A stretch of DNA of 64,000 bases from CBDDKZ01 sp965230415 (lineage in GTDB: Bacteria; Bacteroidota; Bacteroidia; Cytophagales; JAAEPT01). Below are positions 43,701 to 49,743 of this stretch, piece by piece; position 1 is the stretch's first letter; every line of letters starts with the position of its first letter. The stretch is taken from NCBI GenBank assembly GCA_965230415.1, contig CBDDKZ010000003.1:586702-650701 (forward strand), written 5' to 3'. The position numbers and the translations under genes were made by a program. Below the pieces are notes generated by a model. It worked only from the letters and a program-made list of their open reading frames with translations. It did no database searches and was not told where the DNA came from.

Positions 43701-46700
43701 GGTACACAGTTGTTATTAAACGCCAACCGTTATCAGTTATTTATACCAATAACACAGGCATGGTATTTTCTGGACAACCTCGAAGATCCGGCTGTAACGA
43801 ATATTGATACAGATGCCGGGCTGCCGAGTGTGCGTCCTTCGGAATACCTCAATGCAAACGAATCCGTAAACCAGGTGACCTTTACCGATGCAAATAATGG
43901 CTTTGTAGTGTCCAATGTGAACATCTATTACACCGCCAATGCCGGGCAGAGCTGGCAAGTGTATGCTGCCATGCCAACAGGTTTTACTTTGAACGAAGTA
44001 CTGTTCACTGCAGCGGGTATCAGAGGCATGGGAGACGACGGACGGGTATACCTGCTCAACGCAGGTACATGGAATCCTGAAGCAATAGAACTACAGCTGC
44101 CGGTAGGGATAAACGATATGTACGTACTGAAATCGGCCACTGAAAATGCCTATACCTTAGCTGCTGCTGCAGACCTTGGCCGCACAGTGATCATGAATTA
44201 TGATGGTACCGGACATGCGACAAACATCGCTCATACGGGTAGCACCAACGATATCATTCAGATTACCATCGGGGAAGACGGTAATGCACAAACGGATTTA
44301 TATGCTTTGGATGCCGCCGGACAACTATACCAAAATGACAACGCAGCAGGCTGGCAGGCAAATCCGGCCACAGCGCTCACATTGACAGCAACAAGCACTT
44401 TGGCGGCAGATAACGACGGCGAGATACAAGTAGGTACTACCGGAGTAACACGTTACGACGATAATGGAGCTGCGGGGACCGTACATGCCAATAACCAAAG
44501 CATCCTTGACCTCGATTATGCCTCAAACAGTAACGGAGAAGGCCTGCTTTACCTCTATGAGGGTAATGAACTGTGGACAGCGAATGACTTTGACGGTGGA
44601 AGTGTAGATGCCGTAGCAGCATTTGAAGTGCCTTCGCTGCAAGATGTAACGATTAACGCGGCAGGAGTAGGTTATGCCGTCGGGGTGAAAGGAACGATCA
44701 TCAAAACAACAGATGGCGGTAACACCTGGCAGCTGCAAAGCAGCGGTAGCGACCAGGATTTTCATGCCGTGGACATGTTTGATGCGAATCGGGCCATAGC
44801 CGTAGGAAATGGCATCGCTTATAACACTGTGAATGGTGGTGCAAGCTGGCAGCCTGTGACATCGGCTTTGATTCAGACGGGCACCGTATTAAATGATGTG
44901 GCCTTCCGCACCAGTGGCGAAGCGTATGCCGTAGGGGATAACGATGTGTTCTTGAATATTAACATCACGGCCAACGGAAATACCACCGTTTCAAACACCT
45001 TTAGCGTAAGCGGTAACCTGAAAGCCATCACTTTTGTAGATAATAAAGTAGGTTATGCCTGTGGTGATAACGACCTGTTAGTGAAATATGACGACACCGA
45101 TGCCATGCAACCGGGCTGGCGACTAATTGCCTGGCAGGGAGAAGTATCGGGAGACTGGAACAGCCTGGAATTCATAGATCGTGAGGTAGGTTATATCACC
45201 GGGTCGAGTGCCGGCAATGGGGTGCTACTCAAAACCCTTACCGGAGGTGTGTCATGGGGACGCAGCGAAGATGGAGGTATTGTCACCAACGGAGAGCCGG
45301 TTATTGGCATAAGCATGCAGGACCGCAGCCACGGGGTGCTACTAACGGCCGATCAGCTACAGGAATTTGACGATATGCAAGACCGCTTCAGCGGATTATT
45401 CTGGTACGACGAGCTTGGACGACTGGTGCTCAGCCAAAATACCAAACAATTTAACAAATACAGCGATGGTACACAGGCCTACTCTTACACCCAGTACGAC
45501 GAACTGGGACGTATTGTCGAAGTGGGAGAGGTGCGTACCTTTGTGGAACCGGTAGGCTTGGGCGAAGAATCCGGACAAAATACCTCCTTTAATATAGACG
45601 AGGGTTACCTGCGCTACGTGGTGAACAGTGGTGAGCGTACTGAAGTGACACACACCTATTACGATACCGTACATGCACATATGCAAGTGGTGGGTGACTA
45701 TTACGAAGGTATAGGTCAGCCGGTGGCGTTTAACAACAGTACCCTGCGAAACAGGGTGGCAGCTACTACTTATACCGATACCCTACCTGCGTTTATCGAC
45801 TTCTTCTACGATCCACTAGGGCAACAAGCATACGACTATGCCACGTTATACAGTTACGACATACACGGTAACGTGAAAACACTGATACAGGAAAATCCGG
45901 AATTGGATAATTACCCGACTATAGCGAACAGCGCCGACAAACAAATCTACAAGCGGGTAGATTACGACTACGACCTGGTAAGTGGCAACGTGAACGAAGT
46001 GGCTTATCAGCGAGGCTTTAAAGACCAGTTCTTCCACCGTTATTCCTACGATGCCGACAACCGCATCGAACAGGTAGAAACCTCTGCCGACGGAGTGTTG
46101 TGGGAGCATCAGGCGACTTATGACTACTACCGCCACGGTCCTTTGATGCGCAGCGTTTGCGGTGACCAGCAAATACAAGGTTGCGACTATGCTTATACCT
46201 TACAGGGCTGGCTCAAAACCATGAACAGCAACGGCCTCAACGGTACGGACGATATTGGTGATGATGGTAACAACGGGGTGCTGAAAGATGAATTTGGTTT
46301 CGAGCTGGGCTACTACCAGGACGACTACAAGGCAATAGACGCTACGCTGAACCGGTCAACGCTGGATGCTTCGTTTTATGATGCAGATAAAACCAATGCC
46401 GACAAATCACAGGAACTGTTTAACGGCAACATAAGCAGCCGTATGACGGCCATTGCGCACTTTATGACATCGAGCAACAGCACGCCGAGCATCTATGGTT
46501 ACAAATACGACCAGCTGAACAGGCTGAAGAGTGCCGACAGTTACAAAGCCGGTACAGGTAGCGGACAGGTGACGGCTTCTATCAACAAAGGTGTGGGGCA
46601 GGAGGCTTCGGGTTACCACGTAGACCTGAGTTACGATGCCAACGGCAACATCGAAACCTTAAACCGTTATGCGAGCAAAACGCAGATGGATGAATTTACT

Positions 46701-48359
46701 TACCACTACGACGCCCCAGACGACCTGGGTACCAATCGATATACCAACCGCCTGCTACAGGTGGAAGATGGTATAACCAGCACCGCCGACAGTAGCTTTG
46801 GCGACCTACAGCACGGGCAGCAAGCCGATAACTACGACTACGACGGCATCGGTAACCTGGTAAAAGACCGGCAAGAAGAAATCGACACCATACTGTGGAC
46901 GGTGTACGGCAAAGTATGGAAAGTATACCGGGAGCCAGGCAGCAGTAAACCCAACCTGGAGTTTGTGTACGATGCCGCGGGCAACCGGGTGATGAAAAAA
47001 GTATTGCATGCTAATAGTGCAGATACCACAATAACTCATTATATTAGGGATGCTAGCGGGAATTGCATGGGCATATACAAAGAACATAGAGGAACAGACG
47101 ATACACTAAAGTTGGTAGAGCATGCGATCTATGGCTCCTCACGTTTGGGCTTGAATACCACCATTGTAGATCTCAGCGATGGCGCTGAAGATAACGATCC
47201 GGTTGTCGCACTGGATTACGGCACCAGGCAGTACGAGCTATCAGACCACTTGGGCAATGTAAGTGTGGTACTGAGTGGAATCAGGTTGCCAAATACCGGT
47301 AATACCAATTTCACCGCGGATGTGTTGAGCGCCAATGAGTACTACCCATTTGGGATGGTGATGCCGAATAGAAGCTTTAGTTCTGAAAGTTACCGCTATG
47401 GGTTCAACGGTCAGGAAAAAGATGATGAGGTGAAAGGAAATGGGAATAGCCTGAATTACAAATATAGAATGCATGATCCAAGGATAGGAAGATTCTTTGC
47501 TGTGGATCCATTAGCAACAAAATATCCTTTTAACTCACCTTATGCATTTGGTGAAAATACCCCAATTGCGTTTATTGAATTAGAAGGTCTTGAGAAAGCC
47601 TACTATATGAATAGACTAGGTTTCTATATTGAAGGAGAGAATGATGTTCGAGGTTTTGAATATGTAGGGAATGTCAAACCGGATAAGCAGCCATATATGG
47701 AACTAGAAAAATCGAAAGGGGTACTGTTTCATAAAAATACAAAGAATATTTTAGCGAGTGGTTTAAATAAAGCTAATGCAGCAATGGGAGGTTCGCCAAC
47801 GTGGTGGGAAGAACGTAAGCAGTATGATCAGGCAGAAGAGAGTTTTAATGAAATGCTCGTATGGACAGCTGAATTTTATATTACAGGTATTGCTATTGGT
47901 AGATTAGGAAAAGGTGTAACGAGTCTTTTAAAAGGTGCAGGAAATTCTATTTGGAAATTACCTGCTATAGGCATGAAGTCAAGAGGATTTGTTTATGAAA
48001 AAATGTTAGGCATTAAAGGTCTAATGAAAACGCACAATTTTCCAGTTATTGACGCCTTTTACAAAGGCGTTGCAACGAGTGTTAAAACTTTAGATATTTA
48101 CGCGAAAAAATATCTAAAAGATGGAGTGCTTAAGTCTGGTTCTATTCAAAAGCAACTTACTAAATATGTAGATGATTTAAGTAAATTTAAAGATACAAGT
48201 TGGGGAGGTCAAGAAGTTCTGGCTAAAGATATTACTAAAAAGGTACTTGAGGTAGGTATCCCTCGAGGAGCTTCTAAAGCTGTTCAAAAGGAAATAAATG
48301 CTGTTATTAAATACGCAGAAAAAAAAGGTGTTGAAATGAATGTAAGAGTAGTTAAATAA
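34710..48359 (+). CDS. giant RHS polymorphic toxin with adhesin-like stalk and nuclease tip
   Basis: The start at 34710 is chosen because AAAGGA lies 8 nt upstream and it gives a signal peptide (MKRLTILMLSLLATAAGYGQ); an ATG at 34686 also overlaps the previous stop. The protein is 4549 residues. Three beta-solenoid blocks (about 65-350, 530-840, 1110-1380; repeats like NYGTLTC) alternate with SprB/PKD-like repeats up to about 2485. The RHS core starts near 2490 (YYYDQAGNLVRTVPPEGV), is interrupted at about 2645-3550 by a Ycf48/BNR-like propeller (YYTANAGQSWQVY), and resumes at FWYDELGRLVLSQN. EYYPFG is at 4210-4215 and the core end RIGRFFAVDPL at about 4250-4260. The tip (4293-4549) is AT-rich and has FPVIDAFYKGVATSVKTLD, a PD-(D/E)XK-like nuclease pattern. 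Export is by Sec, and outer-membrane passage is unknown. Confidence 0.88.
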   Translation: MKRLTILMLSLLATAAGYGQCNFSADDIGVNVSAPTHCNSHDGVVTIDLPDSQGTCFDVSTVTAPYNCSDNFDHTFENSGIYYVNNGDVALVKGPFDGQVIINSGVLVVCGQVRINNQLNLTGNDQLIVLDGAELEIAAIHLESTNARFENYGTCALYYESSSSFGNINVNTGSVFNYGNLSSALDISLNQSGAFLENYANLTIGTEVSQQGHRQQNVRGNLKNYGTLTCGLNVMVDYGGQLQNFCQLICNRKLELPNATLFENFGSIVVADELYSWSNVTVGGGSYMEAASLRLKNTTITNNDADCAQLKGTSMIGVYVENGGSVNLNGDISLCGNISEGAGIANFSAGAGNNCVCTADGSGSYQSTTYTLTWPVSTGGGNQTTRNDLDPGDYVVTVSDGSCDIDITITVPEPDGFDINYQVSGESCEQPPLGDLSLIVSGNYTEPVIYLINGPNGTINQGDPIVPGTYTVTATDANGCTSTETIVVDPEDLSFDLDIDVFVTPPTTCGGSDGTVVINFNNDDNNNGGGSYQCFDASAVKPPYTCNPDNYDLTIDGGGRYEVLSGQEAIVTDGFTGEIFVHAGATLVTCGTVELMEQITLEANAKLVNLGDLSVTAIVLNEESSELLNYGNLYVTYNDVSSSHGSLQITNGFVQNYGTMDIPLDLSLNASTSILHNNGEILVGSFNPPSGHLQLNVNGELSNYGQITIIKELQVNPGGRLYNYCQMEVFYKSYLTDQQDFANYGHMLFHDEFYFRNGVMTLGAGSSIVAEYLKIENATASNSESDCALLKGISSVEVFRANAYTGPISVSGAISVCSEGSYGGDFHELTFLNGATQGCDCSVKQKKPLPVENFCEAIWVNADQTTTVSNTRDDLAAGTYTVTINCDNGCSKTLTIVVPPSNAGGPQVQVSTLPTEIGLCKGQLDLTQLMGGTAPFNFLLKSANYEGQYQQSDFPVEGLCAGTYTLCVSDAKGCKFDTIVTIFDWADSLCQGFDAYIEPVSPGTGNCDVSLHVIVSGGSGDYLISWQDAAGNDLSSDLTIDGVCENQRYYVHVTDRYYGCTLLHDYMISGPPPCGKELSITSTNVSCQGFNDGTITVNSDGGLGSTPGSCSSQASSGHDCGSCNNEISGSISYAINDYLTHCVPAGSTISGNLHIENGTVVICGQTNNLYVTLGANGVLVNNGNNSIQQVNANSANARLINNGTLTISNLNTTVNNFDNYGTFISDNCYLQNSGDWTNYGTYTINNSFNVQGNFTNYGQVTVQTWDQNNSQYGHTYNYCELTVNNAFYLSRPFENHGTLKVLSNNAHINSNSQFTTHDGSRTEFAALNLYASITNQGAVSAIQAGNVNGSGNLSGELQVCGNWNSIGLGSQVTHVGSCDNISLGCTLSWYLGPVSNGVLIGEGEQLTDLAPGVYTYVLNCGACEASGEVTIAEPEPLSVSIQTINQPDCPVKCNGVLQANVQGGTTPYFIEWDAGDVGPLMTEACPESHMVKVSDARNCVASDGLALEALGVCPECPADGFDLGLSATNASTIDAHDGTVTVVPEGGIPQYKYIWNNNFNLNTASLNGVAPGWYVVEVTDAGLCLSVDSVQVGYDNGGEPCLGFELSLELTANASCIAKADGEITATISGATNPIFQWFYRQHELQDVDGPLYENAAAGHYRVIVTEGPCRDEATVYLGFDDEDCPCIIDLDAEQTKAADCKDESNGAAELSVENGTGPYQYVWTGPQAITNTQVSPLAQLSLSNLLPGDYETYVTDKDACVAYDDLIIDGFDKPCQECEDFTIELKLEKATNNLTCNATAEVIVHDDGQTPFTYIVRWSTDAVGFYTADGTGINKITGQCHGDYWVKVTQYHEGELVCEMDVDFELLYNDDETPTSCDDYDPLVVTYTIDPQPINQVIAGMSLIDLHVSGGVGNYDYQWHEAGWDGQDLSTQLPGTYTVTVTSDTCFSETITIQLIACEDDPDCPDDQCDKPCPDCDDPSCGDPCLDNPGSCDDYEYFVTHATCEDPFGSVNLVVRAFGIGGPYHYYWYSQSDPSTDLNTTAQDLSNQAPGLYSVVISDNAGNQVTINNIEIRNVDPQPCSNPPLPLAVDLFIVDDLDCEEDQTGVIGLELRGGVAPYTYAWRKDGVPLNRHTQDIDLLGPGLYQVTVTDALGAVVTAEKELIAPANVACPCEPCILILAYGPTGCPDDPPSGWAHASIQGGVAPVLFWSTGDNGSSIHNLDVGDYMAMAGDSLCDECKPDPKPFSIEAVYDPATCDECGDFDPQITFTPGNNCNLNGSVLSVSPAAYSYKWSTGAFTRSIPVSTPGVYTVVVQKAYGCESITLSYTVEDTGDDIIGINTGITANQPYLCYNGTITLQAPFIANAAYQWYPQGPNDNLATYTVSEPGLYYVEITVGNCVYLSTHYTVTGAPGPDDLAILGATELCAGTADALLLTSNVSLGNMWYYNGDLIGSTQQIQANEPGTYRLDVTYPGCTMVSITKEIEEKTDCESDDCRNWAVLAYVDTNDIIDCKTYLINQAEYNAEDKYRKYLDGLRTDFQQGYIAHCLKVQESMTMKNSEGEQTHHYTLYYYDQAGNLVRTVPPEGVVLEMDDDGQADEFLAKIADDRVNGVRSNFTKHRYATTYTYNSLNQLISQDVPDHDLMKRFVRGNRQFSDATVDWNTAALAPSGSGVLLGTDADGNAVIYYTNNGGGDWEPLSSIGLGQLSTTTVAVDAAGNVQRYAAGANGTIVNIDAANQATVYSVGSNYAVEFLNFYQGSNSEGVAVTLDREVFKTTDAGVSWNSLGYLNLDEIVGQVVSIHFVSDDVVLLSSDQGIFSSVDGGHSWTEHTAQEQDSPLWAATLSGNTRFYGGENGTIYKTANDLLVPVTIGDNTYDVTQMQAAAGHVYAQVNDSEEWWGASAQASGLNQLTASYTGIVPVSNGEYALAWRGNQVWRLSGNERVGSAITLEISDAIGMTAIDDAHFVYWDQDRIYFYNEGNTSSKSMELSVSAPKSVKGTQLLLNANRYQLFIPITQAWYFLDNLEDPAVTNIDTDAGLPSVRPSEYLNANESVNQVTFTDANNGFVVSNVNIYYTANAGQSWQVYAAMPTGFTLNEVLFTAAGIRGMGDDGRVYLLNAGTWNPEAIELQLPVGINDMYVLKSATENAYTLAAAADLGRTVIMNYDGTGHATNIAHTGSTNDIIQITIGEDGNAQTDLYALDAAGQLYQNDNAAGWQANPATALTLTATSTLAADNDGEIQVGTTGVTRYDDNGAAGTVHANNQSILDLDYASNSNGEGLLYLYEGNELWTANDFDGGSVDAVAAFEVPSLQDVTINAAGVGYAVGVKGTIIKTTDGGNTWQLQSSGSDQDFHAVDMFDANRAIAVGNGIAYNTVNGGASWQPVTSALIQTGTVLNDVAFRTSGEAYAVGDNDVFLNINITANGNTTVSNTFSVSGNLKAITFVDNKVGYACGDNDLLVKYDDTDAMQPGWRLIAWQGEVSGDWNSLEFIDREVGYITGSSAGNGVLLKTLTGGVSWGRSEDGGIVTNGEPVIGISMQDRSHGVLLTADQLQEFDDMQDRFSGLFWYDELGRLVLSQNTKQFNKYSDGTQAYSYTQYDELGRIVEVGEVRTFVEPVGLGEESGQNTSFNIDEGYLRYVVNSGERTEVTHTYYDTVHAHMQVVGDYYEGIGQPVAFNNSTLRNRVAATTYTDTLPAFIDFFYDPLGQQAYDYATLYSYDIHGNVKTLIQENPELDNYPTIANSADKQIYKRVDYDYDLVSGNVNEVAYQRGFKDQFFHRYSYDADNRIEQVETSADGVLWEHQATYDYYRHGPLMRSVCGDQQIQGCDYAYTLQGWLKTMNSNGLNGTDDIGDDGNNGVLKDEFGFELGYYQDDYKAIDATLNRSTLDASFYDADKTNADKSQELFNGNISSRMTAIAHFMTSSNSTPSIYGYKYDQLNRLKSADSYKAGTGSGQVTASINKGVGQEASGYHVDLSYDANGNIETLNRYASKTQMDEFTYHYDAPDDLGTNRYTNRLLQVEDGITSTADSSFGDLQHGQQADNYDYDGIGNLVKDRQEEIDTILWTVYGKVWKVYREPGSSKPNLEFVYDAAGNRVMKKVLHANSADTTITHYIRDASGNCMGIYKEHRGTDDTLKLVEHAIYGSSRLGLNTTIVDLSDGAEDNDPVVALDYGTRQYELSDHLGNVSVVLSGIRLPNTGNTNFTADVLSANEYYPFGMVMPNRSFSSESYRYGFNGQEKDDEVKGNGNSLNYKYRMHDPRIGRFFAVDPLATKYPFNSPYAFGENTPIAFIELEGLEKAYYMNRLGFYIEGENDVRGFEYVGNVKPDKQPYMELEKSKGVLFHKNTKNILASGLNKANAAMGGSPTWWEERKQYDQAEESFNEMLVWTAEFYITGIAIGRLGKGVTSLLKGAGNSIWKLPAIGMKSRGFVYEKMLGIKGLMKTHNFPVIDAFYKGVATSVKTLDIYAKKYLKDGVLKSGSIQKQLTKYVDDLSKFKDTSWGGQEVLAKDITKKVLEVGIPRGASKAVQKEINAVIKYAEKKGVEMNVRVVK
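47337..47371 (+). repeat. RHS-core EYYPFG junction repeat, copy 1 (in frame)
   Basis: GAGTACTACCCATTTGGGAT begins a segment encoding EYYPFGMVMPNRSF. The same segment recurs at 55408 and at 63985, each time at the left end of a toxin tip. Left of this copy is the long GC-richer RHS core; right of it the DNA turns AT-rich within about 100 nt. I read it as the junction between the fixed core and the exchangeable tip, and as a candidate attachment site. Confidence 0.75.
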
Positions 48360-48369
48360 ACAAGGAAAT

Positions 48370-48822
48370 ATGCAGTTGATTCATATATATAAAACGAAAT
48401 CTGATTATAAAATCGTAACATCTTATAGAACTGAGTCATGGAGTTATATAAATGGAGAGCCTATTTTCATTTTTCCAATTAGCTCACAAATAAAAGATTT
48501 AGAAGATAAAATTTTTGAGTCTTTGGAATCAAGTCGCGAAATATCAGAAAGTGAAGAAGAAGACATTTGGCTTGGAAACAAACTACTGAAAAGCTTAAAA
48601 GAGTCATCGTTTAATAAATTATATTCAAGTTCTGTGTGTGTTGGAGTTTTTAAGGATGAAGATATGTATGAAATTAAACCATATAAATTTAATGGGAAAA
48701 ATAAAGGGATATCAGGAGATGATACAGAATCAGTAAAGTCTGATTTGAATATAAGTCGAAAAGATTTAACTGAGAAAATATTAAGTATGCTAAATAAATT
48801 GACTCCTGCTGTTTCAAGTTAA
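48370..48822 (+). CDS. candidate immunity protein for the first RHS tip
   Basis: The 150-residue cytoplasmic protein starts 10 nt after the toxin stop, with AAGGAAA just before its ATG. It begins MQLIHIYKTKSDYKIVTSYR and continues TESWSYINGEPIFIFPISSQ, then a charged helix (DKIFESLESSREISESEEED). It ends with a Ser/Asp-rich tail and a helix (LTEKILSMLNKLTP). No signal peptide. A small acidic gene directly after a nuclease tip is the standard place for a cognate immunity protein, and the layout recalls CdiI-type proteins, but I assign it by position, not by a recognised family. Base composition is as AT-rich as the tip, so tip and immunity gene were probably acquired together. Confidence 0.7.
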   Translation: MQLIHIYKTKSDYKIVTSYRTESWSYINGEPIFIFPISSQIKDLEDKIFESLESSREISESEEEDIWLGNKLLKSLKESSFNKLYSSSVCVGVFKDEDMYEIKPYKFNGKNKGISGDDTESVKSDLNISRKDLTEKILSMLNKLTPAVSS

Positions 48823-48913
48823 CAGCAAGCCCCCCGCTGGTGCGAGTAAATAGCCACTAGTGCTGGCGCAAGATTGCATCTTGTGTCGTACATGCTACAA
48901 GAGAAGAAATAAA

Positions 48914-48939
48914 GAAAAGGCCTGTAGTGGGTCTTTTTT
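48914..48939. terminator. bidirectional-type terminator of unit 1
   Basis: GAAAAGGCC and GGTCTTTTTT pair over a TGTAGTG loop (one G-U pair). The A-run before and T-run after the stem suit termination from both sides, i.e. of the forward immunity gene and the reverse XRE gene. Confidence 0.65.
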
Positions 48940-48945
48940 AGTTTA

Positions 48946-48964
48946 TATCGGAAAGGGCACAGGA
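48946..48964. repeat. ATCGGAAAGGGCA repeat, copy 1
   Basis: TATCGGAAAGGGCACAGGA. Related copies at 54342, 54865, 57345 and 63496 all lie at module boundaries, never inside genes. Confidence 0.7.
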
Positions 48965-48970
48965 GGGGAA

Positions 48971-49327
48971 TTAGGAAGCTAGTTTTTGTTGTAGATCGGT
49001 TTTGAGAATAAAAGCGTCTAGAATCTCTTTAATGAGTCTTTTACGATCTTCGGGCATTTGTTCTATTTTTTTAAACTGCGCGAGTAGTTCCTGATCGGAA
49101 ATATTGCTTTGTGCTTTGTCGTCAATAGTGCCATTCATTAAAAAATCGGGCGAAACATCAAGAGCGTTAGCGAGTCTGTTAAGTACATCAGCAGAAGGTT
49201 TAGCGTCACCTCTTTCGTACCTGCCAACATTAGTATAATGTACATTGGCTAGTTCGGCGAGTTTTTGTTGTGATAATTTTTTGTTAGTGCGCGAATTTTT
49301 AAGTCTTTCTGCTAAGCTCATAATCAA
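48971..49327 (-). CDS. XRE-family (lambda-repressor-like) regulator of unit 1
   Basis: The 118-residue protein has an HTH_3 domain: SLAERLKNSRTNKKLSQQKL, AELANVHYTNVGRYERGDAK, VLNRLANALDVSPDFLMNGT. A helical C-terminal tail (ELLAQFKKIEQMPEDRKRLI) probably dimerises. It is transcribed away from the SymE-primase-recombinase operon with a 170-nt gap. That gap holds repeated AAATAG/TAGCT motifs and a possible TATATTTG -7 box, so this is the likely repressor of the element operon. A related but clearly different XRE gene (58116-58451) occupies the same position in unit 2. Confidence 0.88.
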   Translation of the reverse strand: MIMSLAERLKNSRTNKKLSQQKLAELANVHYTNVGRYERGDAKPSADVLNRLANALDVSPDFLMNGTIDDKAQSNISDQELLAQFKKIEQMPEDRKRLIKEILDAFILKTDLQQKLAS

Positions 49328-49380
49328 GTGAAATCACGTAAATAGTGCTTAAAAATAGCTAAATCGCACGTTTATATCAA

Positions 49381-49408
49381 TTTTGTTAAAGTGTATTGGC
49401 TATATTTG
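49381..49408 (+). promoter_or_regulatory. possible promoter of the unit 1 element operon
   Basis: TATATTTG at 49401-49408 fits the Bacteroidota -7 box TAnnTTTG, with TTTG at 49382-49385. The 15-nt spacing is shorter than the usual 19 or so. The equivalent place in unit 2 has a better match (58530-58560). Confidence 0.35.
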
Positions 49409-49497
49409 TTGTTTTTAAAGTTTGCTTTATTGAAGTGTATGTGGTATGTTTAAAGTGAATATGCACAAAATGATTTTTTTTCAAAAAACTTTCAGAA

Positions 49498-49743
49498 ATG
49501 TCCGAACGCAAAACCAAAACCCTCAAGATCCATCCCATAACTCAAGGAAGCAACCAGGTACCACATATCCATTTAGCCGGCCAATGGCTGGCAAAACTCG
49601 GCTTTACCATCAACGACCACGTGAGTATCACAATTAGAGAAGGCTTACTGATCATTGAGCCATTGGAAGCAGCAGCACAACAAGTACAAGAAAAGGTCCA
49701 GGAACTGCAAAGCATCAAAACGCAACTCAAAAAGCTGGCCTGA
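49498..49743 (+). CDS. SymE-like small protein (AbrB-type fold), first gene of element operon
   Basis: The 81-residue protein reads MSERKTKTLKIHPITQGSNQ, then VPHIHLAGQWLAKLGFTIND, VSITIREGLLIIEPLE and a coiled-coil tail (QVQEKVQELQSIKTQLKKLA). The LxGxWLxxxGF...G.L.I.P pattern is that of SymE-type proteins, which share the AbrB DNA-binding fold and are best known as an SOS-induced toxin. The coiled-coil tail and its place at the head of the operon make a DNA-binding role more likely here than toxicity. Its stop overlaps the primase start by 1 nt (TGATG). The unit 2 copy is almost identical in its 3' half. Confidence 0.75.
   Translation: MSERKTKTLKIHPITQGSNQVPHIHLAGQWLAKLGFTINDHVSITIREGLLIIEPLEAAAQQVQEKVQELQSIKTQLKKLA

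Larger units (their letters stand above)
48836..48976. repeat. repeat/terminator block of unit 1
   Basis: This noncoding block is repeated nearly unchanged at 57238-57375. It contains GTGCGAGTAAATA, a GCGCAAGATTGCATCTTGTG palindrome, an A-rich/GGCC hairpin with a T-run and the sequence TATCGGAAAGGGCACAGGA. Each copy lies between the immunity-like gene and the element's minus-strand genes. Confidence 0.8.
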
